DNA of 10,242 nucleotides, taken from assembly GCA_002077065.1 (NCBI GenBank), contig NAJO01000149.1:1-10242 (forward strand), in the 5' to 3' direction. Shown in pieces: positions 1 through 7,981 of the stretch (positions within the stretch are counted from its first letter, which is position 1; each line of letters starts with the position of its first letter). A model generated the notes under the pieces. The model was not told the origin of the DNA. It worked only from the letters and a program-made list of their open reading frames with translations, and ran no database searches. Both the position numbers and the translations under genes were made by a program. Origin of the DNA: Cryoendolithus antarcticus. Its lineage: Eukaryota > Ascomycota > Dothideomycetes > Cladosporiales > Cladosporiaceae.

Positions 1-204
1 TGGAGGTCGGCGTGGTCTTGGTGGACGTCGTGCTCGTCTTCGATGTAGAACTGGAGGTCGGCGTGGTCTTGGTGGACGTCGTGCTCGTCTTCGATGTAGA
101 ACTGGAGGTCGGCGTGGTCTTGGTGGACGTCGTGCTCGTCTTCGATGTAGAACTGGAGGTCGGCGTGGTCTTGGTGGACGTCGTGCTCGTCTTCGACGTA
201 GAGC
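1..204 (-). repeat. 51-bp coding minisatellite, four copies
   Basis: Copies at 1-51, 52-102 and 103-153 look identical base for base. The copy at 154-204 differs at two positions near its end, and a more diverged fifth unit follows. The 51-bp period equals 17 codons, so copy number can change without breaking the frame. On the minus strand the unit encodes a Ser/Thr/Lys/Pro-rich 17-mer. The array continues past the window edge, so the total copy number is unknown. The lack of divergence among three copies suggests recent expansion or gene conversion. Confidence 0.95.
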
Positions 205-557
205 TGGACAGCGTGGCCTTGGAGGAGGTAGCCGTGGTTGTGGCGAACGTCGTGCATTGACCAGACTGGACGCATGCACTTTTCTGGGGACAATAAACCC
301 CGCCGTTTGGACAACATGAACACGTGTTCCCATTTTGGGCAGCGTTGGAAGCGCACTGTCCAACATTCTTGAATCCGCACTGCGCATAGTTGTCTTGACA
401 GAATTGGGCACAGCCGCTATTCCCCTGGGGCAATGCGAGGGCGACGTTGGTAACTGTGGCAGTAGTCAGTCCTGATTGCCCAATGGAACACGACGTGCGT
501 TCTTGTGCAAAACCCACCCGCTACTAGAAGCGCAACATATCTGATTATGGCTGCCAT
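1..557 (-). CDS. Secreted Cys-rich protein with Ser/Thr-rich tandem-repeat stalk (5' part, two exons)
   Basis: I do not recognise this family. The minus-strand reading is ATG at 557, exon 1 557-518, a 46-bp intron 517-472, then exon 2 from 471 running off the window. The spliced N-terminus gives a good signal peptide (MAAIIRYVALLVAG then LTTATVTNVALA) with a likely cut after Ala26. The mature part begins with a domain of ten cysteines spaced C-x3-C-x6-C-x7-C-x10-C-x-C-C-x6-C-x5-C-x5-C (412 down to 256). A Thr/Ser-rich linker follows, then 17-residue repeats of the form STSKTSTTSTKTTPTSS. This architecture suggests an extracellular or cell-wall protein with an O-glycosylated stalk; that is inference. 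The C-terminus, and any GPI signal, lies outside. If the intron is wrong, the signal peptide and Cys domain are in different frames and a one-base slip near the A4 run at 509-512 would be needed, so the gene could instead be broken. Confidence 0.62.
472..517 (-). other. Probable short intron in the Cys-rich secreted protein gene
   Basis: On the minus strand this stretch starts GTGGGT and ends CAG. Removing it joins a signal-peptide-like exon to the Cys-rich frame in phase 1. At 46 bp it is at the short end for fungal introns, the donor is not the best consensus, and I see no clear CTAAC or CTGAC branch site. In its favour, the spliced product has a complete signal peptide and an even number (ten) of mature cysteines. 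The unspliced, frameshifted reading would add an eleventh. Confidence 0.45.
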
Positions 558-682
558 GATGGATTATAGCTTGACCTGAGCTGAGATTCTCTCGCGAGTG
601 GATGAAAGTAACGTCGGTTATGACCTACGTATGAGACGATTCGAAGATAAAGTAAAGACTTATTGTGATACAGAAGCCAACT

Positions 683-690
683 CTATATAA
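683..690 (-). promoter_or_regulatory. Possible TATA box of the Cys-rich secreted protein gene
   Basis: The minus strand reads TTATATAG here, about 125 bp upstream of the ATG at 557. Position and sequence suit a fungal core promoter, but TATA-like words are common and nothing else confirms it. Confidence 0.3.
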
Positions 691-1220
691 TATGCCACCT
701 AAGCCTCCAATTTGTCATGACGGCGAGATAGCTACAGCCTGAAGTCACATATGCAGGCTCGTACTCCTTGGCGACAACGCATATCAGCCTTTCAGGTGCT
801 AGTTGGCTTGGAATCATGTGCAATGTCACATTCAATAAAGTCAGACGGCATCGATCATGTTAGGACGGGAGCCGCATTAGCTTGTATTTACTTACCCTAA
901 GGTAGAAACCAGCTCTCGGCGCAAGCGGGGAAGTGGGACGAAGCGTCACCTATCATCAACTATAGATCGGCACTTATTCTAGAACACACGGCTCAAAAAG
1001 TAAGCCAAGCTAGTGTACCCTCCTGAATGTCTTCACGCCGTATGACGGTCAACCACTCTAGTAACTTTTAGATAAGAATGTGATGCTCTACTCGTCACTA
1101 CACAAAGCGAAAAACGAGTCGTACGGAGTCAAACACTTCAACCTAGATAGTCCTAGCTAATTGTCTTTATATAGTCGCAGAAGAATGGTGCGGGATTCTC
1201 TAGAGACCTTGATGTCACTA

Positions 1221-1314
1221 GGACGGGACCATTGACGGATAAGATCATTTAGGGACCGGATCAGGACTCTGGGACGGGACCATTTACGAAGGGAATCGTC
1301 TAGGGGCGGGACCA
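1221..1314 (+). repeat. Degenerate GGGACC repeat cluster
   Basis: GGGACC occurs at 1225-1230, 1252-1257, 1276-1281 and 1308-1313. The first and third lie in the same 13-base word GGACGGGACCATT (1221-1233 and 1272-1284), exactly 51 bp apart; the fourth is in a similar context. It could be an old tandem array or clustered binding sites. The function is unknown. Confidence 0.5.
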
Positions 1315-2641
1315 GACAGAGACGAAACAGGACAAGTGGATGCGTAGCTAGAACTGCTGTTAGGGATCTGTCAACTAAGGAGCTGCAGAGGCCACGTCGG
1401 CAAGCATCAAGCTGGAAAGTAGTGATCTATGGGCAAATGAGGAGGGCCGAACTACCGTAGGTTTCGGGGAGCCGACGAGCGTATTACTGCCAAACTTCCA
1501 TGAAAGGTTACTGAGTCGCTGTTGAATGGTGAACAAGAACCATATGCAACCGATCCTCTAGTAATTCTTCGGGTACAGATATCGAAATGTGCCTTTAAAG
1601 CATTGGATCTTTGGCTCCTCATATACACAAAGCATTTTTGGTGTCCCAATATAGCCCCCTCATCCATCCGGCCATGCCGAGCTTATCATAACGCATGAGG
1701 ATGTAGCCAGCTTCGAACATGCCTGTAAGGCTCTAGCCTCCACCAACTTGACTTTGCGGTAGAACCCGAGCAGTGAGCGCCCATGAGTGACTGACAGAGT
1801 TCCACAGCTGGTCGTAGCGCCACGCGTCTCTTCCCGTGTTGCCACTCCACCCCAGCCCGCCGGGACAGGGGGCGCCAGAGGTGATATGCGTCTGAAACAG
1901 TGTTTGGGTGACCCCTCAACTGTGCCGTAAGTGCATACGTCCTGCCCCAGTTTGCCAGTGCTGCTTTGGCATCTTGCTGCTGTATTCGAGCGTGTGTCGT
2001 TGGATTGTGTGCTGTTATATGTCCGCAGGAGCGTGCGTGCGTGCGCGAGTTAACATCTTGGCCATGCACCCTCTGTATGCCAGATCGGTGCTTCTTGTCC
2101 CGGGAGCCTTACGACGGCTTTGACTCCGCTGGCCGCGAGCTTCAGCTAGCAAGTAACGCAGCAACGGCGGCATTAGCTGCCTATCTGGGTCGCATCGACT
2201 CCCTGCAGCAAGCCTAGACCATAAGGTATCTGCGCAAACGTAGAGTATGAAGACCGTCCGAATGAGGACTGATGTGGAGTACGAAGGTTGATACGTGCTG
2301 GGTTCTCGAGATGGGTCTACAAGGATACTCCTACCATTATGCTGACGGTGACGTTCCAGAGATCTGTATGGGCCTGTTTGAGACCATAGGCATAGAACCT
2401 CGACATGGTCTGTTCGTTAGCGACGGATGCTATAAGCCTTTCTGTTCAACCGATTCTACGCAGGTTGCTGTGCCGTCGACTTCTTTTGTGCCGCCTAGCC
2501 AGCGTCTCGAAGCATCTACTCTACTTTTCACGACTCCTGATATCGTAGAGAGTGCGTGTGGTGACTCGAAGCTTGTGTGGAGTATAGTGTCTAGATCACC
2601 AGTATCCGAATCGGCTTTAGAAAACTGCAAGCCTGGGGCCT

Positions 2642-2740
2642 TTAACTGTGCACCATCATCCAATTCTCCACAGACTTCTTTCCTCTTACCCACCCGTGTT
2701 TCTGGTACATCTCACAGATATCCTTGTCAATCGGTGACAT
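2642..2740 (-). pseudogene. Short coding remnant shared by both repeat arms
   Basis: From ATG at 2740 the minus strand encodes 32 residues starting MSPIDKDICEMYQKHGWV, then a TAA stop. The same start and frame appear in the right arm at 6165 (MSPIDRDIYNMF, then a stop). There CAG has become TAG and TGG has become TAG, as RIP would do. The conserved start and protein-like composition suggest a fragment of a gene carried by the repeat. I cannot name the protein, and the conservation may be only at DNA level. Confidence 0.35.
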
Positions 2741-2808
2741 GCTGAAGCCTGGTAGTGGTAGCATCTATTCAGGAACAAGCGAAACACACGGCAGACCTTG
2801 GTGCCATG

Positions 2809-3231
2809 CTACGGGATTCGCCGGCCGCAAAGTAGTTCCCTAGAATCACAATCCCGTGCTCTTGGCAATGTAGCTATGATAGTCTTCCGCGGGCCCGGGT
2901 ACGCCAGCAGCTTATGCAGCGGACTAGCGCCGTTGTGGGCGTGGCACGCGACGGAACGCATCAGGCGTGATCGGCACTCTAGAGGACTAGTCCTGCAGAT
3001 CCTAGAGCTAGCTAGGCTCGATATTGCGCTAATAAGTCCTTAAATCAATGTCAGACCAGTGGGAAGTGAGCCACGAGGGTCTTTACTGCAGTAGCCTTTG
3101 CACGCTCGTCGCTCCCGGGTGTGTGGCAGCAGCTTGACGGCATCTTCCCGGATGACTACTATGCCCACGGCAAAAGGCTGGTCAAATGGGACCTCCTGGA
3201 GGGTGAAGCTGTAGGAATCCTTGCACTTTCA
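2809..3231 (-). pseudogene. Unidentified open frame in the left arm with one internal stop
   Basis: This minus-strand frame stays open for about 140 codons apart from one TAA at 3040-3042. It contains the segment LLPHTRERRACKGYC. The matching frame of the right arm (5756-5959) has the near-identical LLHTRVRRACKGYC and reads AAA where this copy has TAA, so the stop is copy-specific. No known domain is evident. The opposite strand is also partly open (2798-3043), so strand choice is uncertain. If real, it is part of the coding sequence of the duplicated element. Confidence 0.3.
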
Positions 3232-3527
3232 GGAAGCTGCCTGGACGACTTTTCGTAGCGCCGGCGATGAGTTACGGCTGGGCCCTACGCGTTCTGTGCA
3301 CATTGACGCTCAAGCTCCCACTCGTCTACGCAGCTTCTTCGTGATCGGTCTGACTTTGTTGTTACATCAACCGGACTCAACTGATGGTTCGGCCGTCTGT
3401 GGCCCTGTCACAGATCGCCGTTCGCATCGAAGTCCAGTCCCTAACTCATGTGCTCGAGCCCGCGGTCACCATTGTAACAACACAATCTCGACTCGGCACG
3501 AAACAATACCGAGATACTCAAAGGTAC

Positions 3528-4804
3528 ATGGCGAATCCATACCAGCACTTCGATTGCACCTATGGCGTCCACTACCAAGAACAACAGGATTCGCGCCAGG
3601 CGCCGGCAATGCATGCTACCTTCCAGCAGCTTCTTACCCAAGGCTTCCCACCTCGGGCTCAGTATCCGCCGCCGCAAGCGCAATCACATGCAGTTCCGAG
3701 CTACTCGCAGTATGGCATCGCCCCAATCAAGCCGTCACAAGTCACCGCAGCTGAGCTATCGTACTGGATGGAACAGCCACAGACGGTAGCAACGCAAATA
3801 CATCAGGGGATTCCCATAGTGCCTTCGTCGTACCGCGGCACGCCTCAAGAGAGTGTCAATATGCTACAATATCAGCCTGTAGCTGGCACAGTACGCCAAC
3901 AAAGTCGATCCGAATACCCCTGTGACTACGAAGCGCTACAGCAGCTCCAAGCTTATGCTGGCAGCAACACTCGGATGCCAATCGCACTCACGCCACACAG
4001 CCATCATGCCGAACTGCACCCTTTGTCGTTCCATGTGCCTGCAAAACCGGCCTCGACTCAACAGCCATATCCACAACAGTCTTTCGAGGTCGTGCGACCG
4101 CAGACGCATCATCACCATCGTCTGCCAACCCTCCGTGCACCAGTGAAATCACAACGGACTGGTGAAGCCTTACCAGAGATGGACCAACCCTGCCCTCCAA
4201 GCATGGTCGGTCAAGAAAGCATGCCAGCACCTGTACCAAACCCAAAGGATACCAAAGTCAAATATACTGCCGAAGACGATGCGCTACTGGTGGAGCTCAA
4301 GAAGACAAAGAACTTCACTTGGAAGCAGATCTCGAACCTTTTCCCAGGTCGAAGTTCGGGTACGCTACAGGTTAGATACTGCACTAAACTGAAGGCGAAG
4401 ACGATGGCATGGACGGACGACATGGTAAGTGAAGATGCTGTCCCGTACGCTGCCGAGACAGAAGCCGGCAAGGTTATATGACCACTTGCTTGTTGCCGTC
4501 TTGTACATTCGTCGACTACTATAGGTCAGACAGCTGACTAATTGCTTGGTAGATCGAAAGACTTCGCACCGCTGTGGACGAATATGAAGCCGACCGTTGG
4601 CGTATGATATCGGAGAAAGTAGGCAACGGGTTCTCGGCCGCGGCATGTAGGGAAAAGGCAGGGAATCTCGTCCCGGCGGACGTCGCTGTACCCTCTACCC
4701 AGGCGCACGAGGGGACAAAAGTTTGTGCAAAGAAGCGAGACACGAGAGTAGCGTCAACTGTCGCTACAGTAGCATCAAATAGAAGAATGCGACGTGCATA
4801 CTGA
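3528..4804 (+). CDS. Protein with two Myb/SANT DNA-binding repeats, two exons
   Basis: Exon 1 is 3528-4424 and exon 2 is 4553-4804, giving about 382 residues. The N-terminal ~240 residues are rich in Gln, Pro, His and Ser, a low-complexity region typical of fungal transcription factors. The first Myb/SANT repeat begins near residue 245 (KYTAEDDALLVELKK, then a Trp, then FPGRSSGTLQVRYCTKL). The second starts at the Trp of AWTDDM, crosses the intron, and continues ERLRTAVDEYEADRWRMISE to FSAAACREKAGNL. The tail is basic (ends NRRMRRAY). Such repeats bind DNA, so a nuclear regulator is likely; targets are unknown. An upstream in-frame ATG at 3384 would add 48 residues. I prefer 3528 because the stretch before it looks like a leader (A/C-rich, AAAGGTACATGG) and 3384 lies only ~60 bp from the repeat edge. 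The gene shows no stops or RIP signs although it lies between two repeat arms. Confidence 0.8.
4425..4552 (+). other. Intron of the Myb-like gene
   Basis: The donor is GTAAGT at 4425, a CTGACTAAT branch-site region lies at about 4534-4542, and the acceptor TTGGTAG ends at 4552. The length is 128 bp, phase 0. Reading through adds only 18 codons before a stop, whereas splicing restores a full second Myb repeat, so the intron is well supported. Confidence 0.88.
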
Positions 4805-4985
4805 ACGTGAGAAGCGACGTTTTAGAGGCAGAAGGTTTGTGACCCGCTTCCCATATAGTTGCTACGAGCGGACCTGCTCAAGGGCGATGCTCAGGATACA
4901 TCTCACCGGCGAGAACACCTGCGGACACACCGTTAAGCCAATACGTCAAACTCGACTTACTGTTTACAGTGATCTCAGGTTTTAC

Positions 4986-5052
4986 AAGACATCTTAACGG
5001 CGACAGTAGATGTAACGGTAAGACATCTTAACGGCGACAGTAGATGTAACGG
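4986..5052 (+). repeat. 34-bp tandem duplication, two copies
   Basis: A 33-base identical word starts at 4986 and again at 5020 (AAGACATCTTAACGGCGACA and onward). Each copy contains the six-base inverted pair ACATCT/AGATGT with a 13-base loop. The duplication overlaps the 3' end of the minus-strand frame at 4994-5296, where that protein loses coding character, so it may mark the break that truncated the gene. Confidence 0.9.
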
Positions 5053-5296
5053 AGATCACGAACTCGAAGGTCATACGTCGATACTGCGTCGGCAAATCAT
5101 CGCTTTCCTCCTCGTAGATCTGTTCATCGATGACGTCTTGCTCCGCAACACGTAACGATCGACCCGTCCGTGGTTTGTGAATCTCGGATCCCCGTCTGGC
5201 AGACTCGACACGTGCTTCGAAGCCACGATCACTTCGGCGTGATGCAGCAATATACGCACGTTCTTGGTTTTCCTCGTACGTACGTTGCGTCTTCAT
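4994..5296 (-). pseudogene. Probable 3'-truncated gene for a charged fungal protein
   Basis: The 100-codon frame starts MKTQRTYEENQERAYIAASR and continues with a highly charged Arg/Glu-rich stretch (SDRGFEARVESARRGSEIHK) and an acidic EEESDDLPTQYRR. From memory, similar N-terminal sequences occur in multicopy hypothetical proteins of Dothideomycetes; I could not check this, and the function is unknown. After QYRRMT (near 5079) the reading loses that character and runs into the 34-bp duplication, ending at 4994. That suggests the authentic C-terminus is missing, or lies beyond an intron I cannot see. The gene converges on the Myb-like gene, whose stop is at 4804. Confidence 0.5.
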
Positions 5297-5615
5297 CGGA
5301 TTGACGGATGATAAACGATGACCTGTTCAACATTTGTGCAACCGACATAGTTGCATTGAGTTGTGTATAAATTAGTGACTTGACCAGTCCGGCAATTCGT
5401 TTTCGATAAGAACAGATATGGCGCATTGATTTGGAGCGAGGGTGCTTCAGACTTCCTGGAATTCCGATATCTAGGTGGCCCAGGATTACTCAGAGAGATC
5501 CAGTCAGTTTGAGCTGCAGTATAACAAACAAGGGAAGATGGTTCGCAGATAAAAAAGATGAGCGTTTTGTTCGCATTGAAACGAGAAATGCAGTAGCTCT
5601 ACGCTAAATTAGGTT
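5297..5615. other. Gene-free stretch before the right repeat arm
   Basis: No convincing coding frame is seen. The part next to 5296 would contain the promoter of the minus-strand gene. CpA and TpG are present, so this stretch has not been saturated by RIP even though it borders the repeat. Confidence 0.5.
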
Positions 5616-6910
5616 AGTGGAAGCTTGAGCGTCAATGTACACAGAACGCGTAGGGCCCAGCTATAGCTCATCGCCAGCGCTACGAAAAGTCGTCCAAGCA
5701 GCTTTCTAAGAGTGCAAGGATACCCGTAGGAATAGTAATCATCCGGGAAAATACAGTGGAGCTGCTGCTACACACACGGGTCCGACGAGCGTGCAAAGGC
5801 TACTGCAGCAGAGACACTCGTAGCTCGCTTTCCACTTGTCTGACATTGATTAAAGGACTTGTTAGCGCGAGATCGAGCCTAGCTGCTGCTAAGATCTGTA
5901 GGACTAGTCCTCTAACGTGGAGACCCCGTACGGTGTTCGTTACGCCACATACGTTCTAAGGTATACTACGCGTACAATGGCTCTAGTCCGTTGCACAAGC
6001 TACTAGCATGCCCGGGCCTACGGAATACAATCCCAAATGCTAAGCGTACGGGATACGATTCTAGGGAACTGCTTCGCGGCCGGCTAACCCCGTAGTATAG
6101 CACCGAGATTTGCCCTATGCTTCGCTTGTTCCCGTAAGGATACTACTACTAGCTAGGCTTTAGTATGTCACCGATAGACAGGGATATCTATAATATGTTC
6201 TAGAATCATAGGTAGGACATCTTCTAACGATTCTCCATAAATTGCATTAAGGAGGTCTATCGATATTAGCGTGAACCTAAGCGGCGACGCTTGCTAGAAT
6301 CGATGATTTAACGGATATAACGACCTAGTTAATGTATGTCCCTACTGATTAGCCTAAGGTCTCGATTAGGCGTAGTAACATTCTATTACGTAGCCCCCGC
6401 CGCCGCCTAGTACTACGCTACTTACTAGCTAGAGCTCCCGGCCTACGTAGCCGTAATAAATACTATAAGGATATCTAGGACGAGAAGCATAGTCCTCGCA
6501 TACGGAGGGTCTACGGCCTAGGAGTAGTTTCTAATAGCGCTCGCTCCCCTAGACGTAACGTACTAGATTATCTAATAAAATCTACTTATAGATAGCTACG
6601 AGATACTAAGGTAGCATTAGCGGATTAGAAGTCGTAAATAGGAGGCGTTCTAAACCCTACCTTAGGAGCATACATAGTCTAAACCCTCTTTCTCCTATAG
6701 GGACGGCGACGCTATACACGGGATATAATCCGCGTACGCTACGACTAATAATACACTTCTAGCGGTTACTACTAGGTGCTTAATAATCGGATCCTACCGT
6801 GAAGTTAATATTATATAGCCTAGTAACTAATTACGTTTACTTATAACTAGCTACATCCTAATTAATTAATAACAAACTTAGTATAAAAGTATACGAGAGC
6901 TAGTTACATT
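5616..6910 (+). repeat. Right arm of the long inverted repeat (RIP-mutated copy)
   Basis: It begins at AGTGGAAGCTTGAGCGTCAA (about 5616-5635), matching the inner edge of the left arm read on the minus strand. The first ~500 bp are close to the left arm, with long exact words. Beyond about 6100 the match persists but with mostly C-to-T and G-to-A changes and some gaps. For example, the block at 6430-6535 matches left-arm 2060-2150, and that at 6830-6870 matches near 1700. Homology fades near 6910. The arm is shorter than the left one, so it carries deletions. Confidence 0.85.
5756..5959 (+). pseudogene. Right-arm counterpart of the unidentified left-arm frame
   Basis: This 67-codon open frame includes LLHTRVRRACKGYC and SLSTCLTLIKGLVSARSSL and is collinear with the minus-strand frame at 2809-3231. 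It ends at a TAA not present in the left arm. It is most likely a remnant of the element's coding sequence rather than a working gene. No domain is recognised. Confidence 0.25.
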
Positions 6911-7560
6911 ATCTAAGTAGTAGATCTATAAGCCGATTCGAACTAGAGCGTATAGCTCGAGCGCTCGACTAACGAGACTAATATAGATATATAGTTATAA
7001 TAGAAGGTAATCTTACTAATTAGACTTAATAAGTTAGACTACCTAGAAGGTAGATAGACTAATACTAGCTTAGGCTAGCTATATTCCTAGAAGAGACTTT
7101 CGGCTAATATAGGGTTAGAAGTAGACGATTAACTATACGAGGGTTATTATTAGCTAATAGGTTCTATTATAGTCCTCGATCTATAACCCGCCTAGCTACT
7201 AATAGATATTATTATACTTAGAGCCCCGCTTAATTCTTAGGACAACCCGCGAGATCTACGCTAGTCCCTAGCTTAAGAGGATAATCGAAGCTAGTAGTCC
7301 GCCTTATACTAGATCGTTACGGACTAGCTCTTAAGCTATATATAGCCGTTCTACGGTCCGTACTAGTAGCTACGGCCGTACGTTTAATAAACACGGTTAT
7401 ATATATACGACCTAGCTTCCGATAGTACGGGGGTTTCGAAGCGTACGATTACCGACGTATAGGATAGTACGCCTTTAAAGTAGCATCTTACTATTAGTCG
7501 CCGGCTTGTTTCGAAGATTAGAGATTAACGCGACGGTACTACTAAAGCTTCAATTTGCGT
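6130..7560. other. RIP-saturated block, no working genes
   Basis: Reading 6961-7500 by eye I count about three CpA and no TpG, where around 65 would be expected by chance in 540 bp. TpA and the tetramer CTAG are very frequent, and CpG, CpC and TpC remain. Loss of only CpA and TpG is the specific signature of RIP. Stops occur in every frame, so nothing here is coding. The left part overlaps the right repeat arm. From about 6910 to 7560 I cannot identify the parent sequence, but the signature implies that it too was once duplicated or was reached by spreading RIP. Such blocks are usually cytosine-methylated H3K9me heterochromatin. Confidence 0.88.
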
Positions 7561-7867
7561 AGGACGAAGCGTCTTACTATATAGGAGACTATTGTATCAA
7601 TAAAGCTTGCAGCTACGAAACCTAAATACTTCTCACTATAGGGGCACCGCTTACCTAAAGACAAAATTTATGAAGCTTCGTTATAGTGGAGTACGACGTA
7701 GATCAAAATGACAGCGCTATGCTTAAACGGGAAAAAACTTGCGAGGCTATAGGCGTAGTAGAGCTCTGGGGACGAACCTAAATCCACAGCTAGAATCGGC
7801 CCACCTAAGATTTACAGGTAAGGAACGGGTGGACCATGGTCTGAGCTCGGGGAAAGGGAGATAAGCT
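7561..7867. other. Transition from RIP block to upstream region of the secreted-protein gene
   Basis: CpA and TpG return over this stretch (for example ACAAAATTTATG, GACAGCG, CCACAGC), so the edge of RIP lies at roughly 7550-7600. I see no gene. It is the likely distal promoter region of the gene at 7982. Confidence 0.5.
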
Positions 7868-7877
7868 CCTATAAAAA
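7868..7877 (+). promoter_or_regulatory. Probable TATA box of the small secreted protein gene
   Basis: CTATAAAAAT lies about 110 bp upstream of the ATG at 7982. It is followed by a pyrimidine-rich leader (CCCTATCCTTTCAATCAAGC) and a good start context, CACAAGATGC. This order is common in strongly expressed fungal genes. No mapped transcript is available. Confidence 0.55.
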
Positions 7878-7981
7878 TCGTATACAGGTCACCGCACGAT
7901 CATCATCTAAAATTTGTCGCCTAGCGTTGTATACGACCCTATCCTTTCAATCAAGCAAGCCATTTTCTACGAAAGCACAAG

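Larger units (their letters stand above)
558..1640. other. Gene-free stretch between the secreted protein gene and the left repeat arm
   Basis: I find no convincing coding frame, RNA gene or intron pair here. The only open frames are short and without coding character. Base composition is mixed and CpA/TpG are present, so it is not RIP-saturated. The one structure seen is the GGGACC repeat cluster at 1225-1313. The part next to 557 presumably holds the promoter of the minus-strand gene. Confidence 0.6.
1640..3322 (-). repeat. Left arm of a long inverted repeat (less mutated copy)
   Basis: The reverse complement of this stretch matches the right arm from 5616 onward, collinearly, with gaps. 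Anchors include two exact 20-base matches (3278-3297 with 5641-5660; 3242-3261 with 5677-5696). Others are the ACTAGTCCT block near 2988-2996, the CGGCCGGC block near 2819-2827 and the block around 2700-2740. Beyond those, weaker but orderly matches run down to about 1690, where homology becomes uncertain. This copy keeps plentiful CpA and TpG. The inner edge is sharp, near 3322; the outer edge is approximate. It is probably a transposon or duplicated segment, but I see no terminal repeats or target-site duplications that would name it. Confidence 0.85.

Noticed and set aside
1..204. CRISPR-like array
   Set aside because: The 51-bp units are directly adjacent with no spacers, keep a reading frame, and the genome is eukaryotic.
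12..260. Plus-strand open frame of Val/Leu/Asp-rich repeats
   Set aside because: It is the antisense reading of the Ser/Thr repeat array. The minus strand continues into a Cys-rich domain and a signal peptide, the plus strand into nothing.
1686..2217. Overlapping open frames on both strands, including a Cys-rich plus-strand one at 1908-2123
   Set aside because: They are short, mutually exclusive and inside the repeat arm. The right arm has stops in the matching positions. No frame stands out enough to call.
2272..2745. Plus-strand open frame of 157 codons
   Set aside because: It lies inside the left repeat arm, shows no domain, and runs opposite to the frame whose start codon is shared with the right arm. 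I treat it as a chance opening.
3221..3754. Plus-strand open frame of 177 codons
   Set aside because: It starts within the repeat arm and overlaps exon 1 of the Myb-like gene in another frame. It is a shadow.
6925..6950. T-loop-like word near GATTCGAAC suggesting a tRNA
   Set aside because: No cloverleaf stems fit around it and it lies in RIP-saturated sequence.
936..7573. Shared 12-base word GGACGAAGCGTC at 936-947 and 7562-7573
   Set aside because: It is a single short match in the same orientation. I could not extend it on either side, so it is within chance for this window size.
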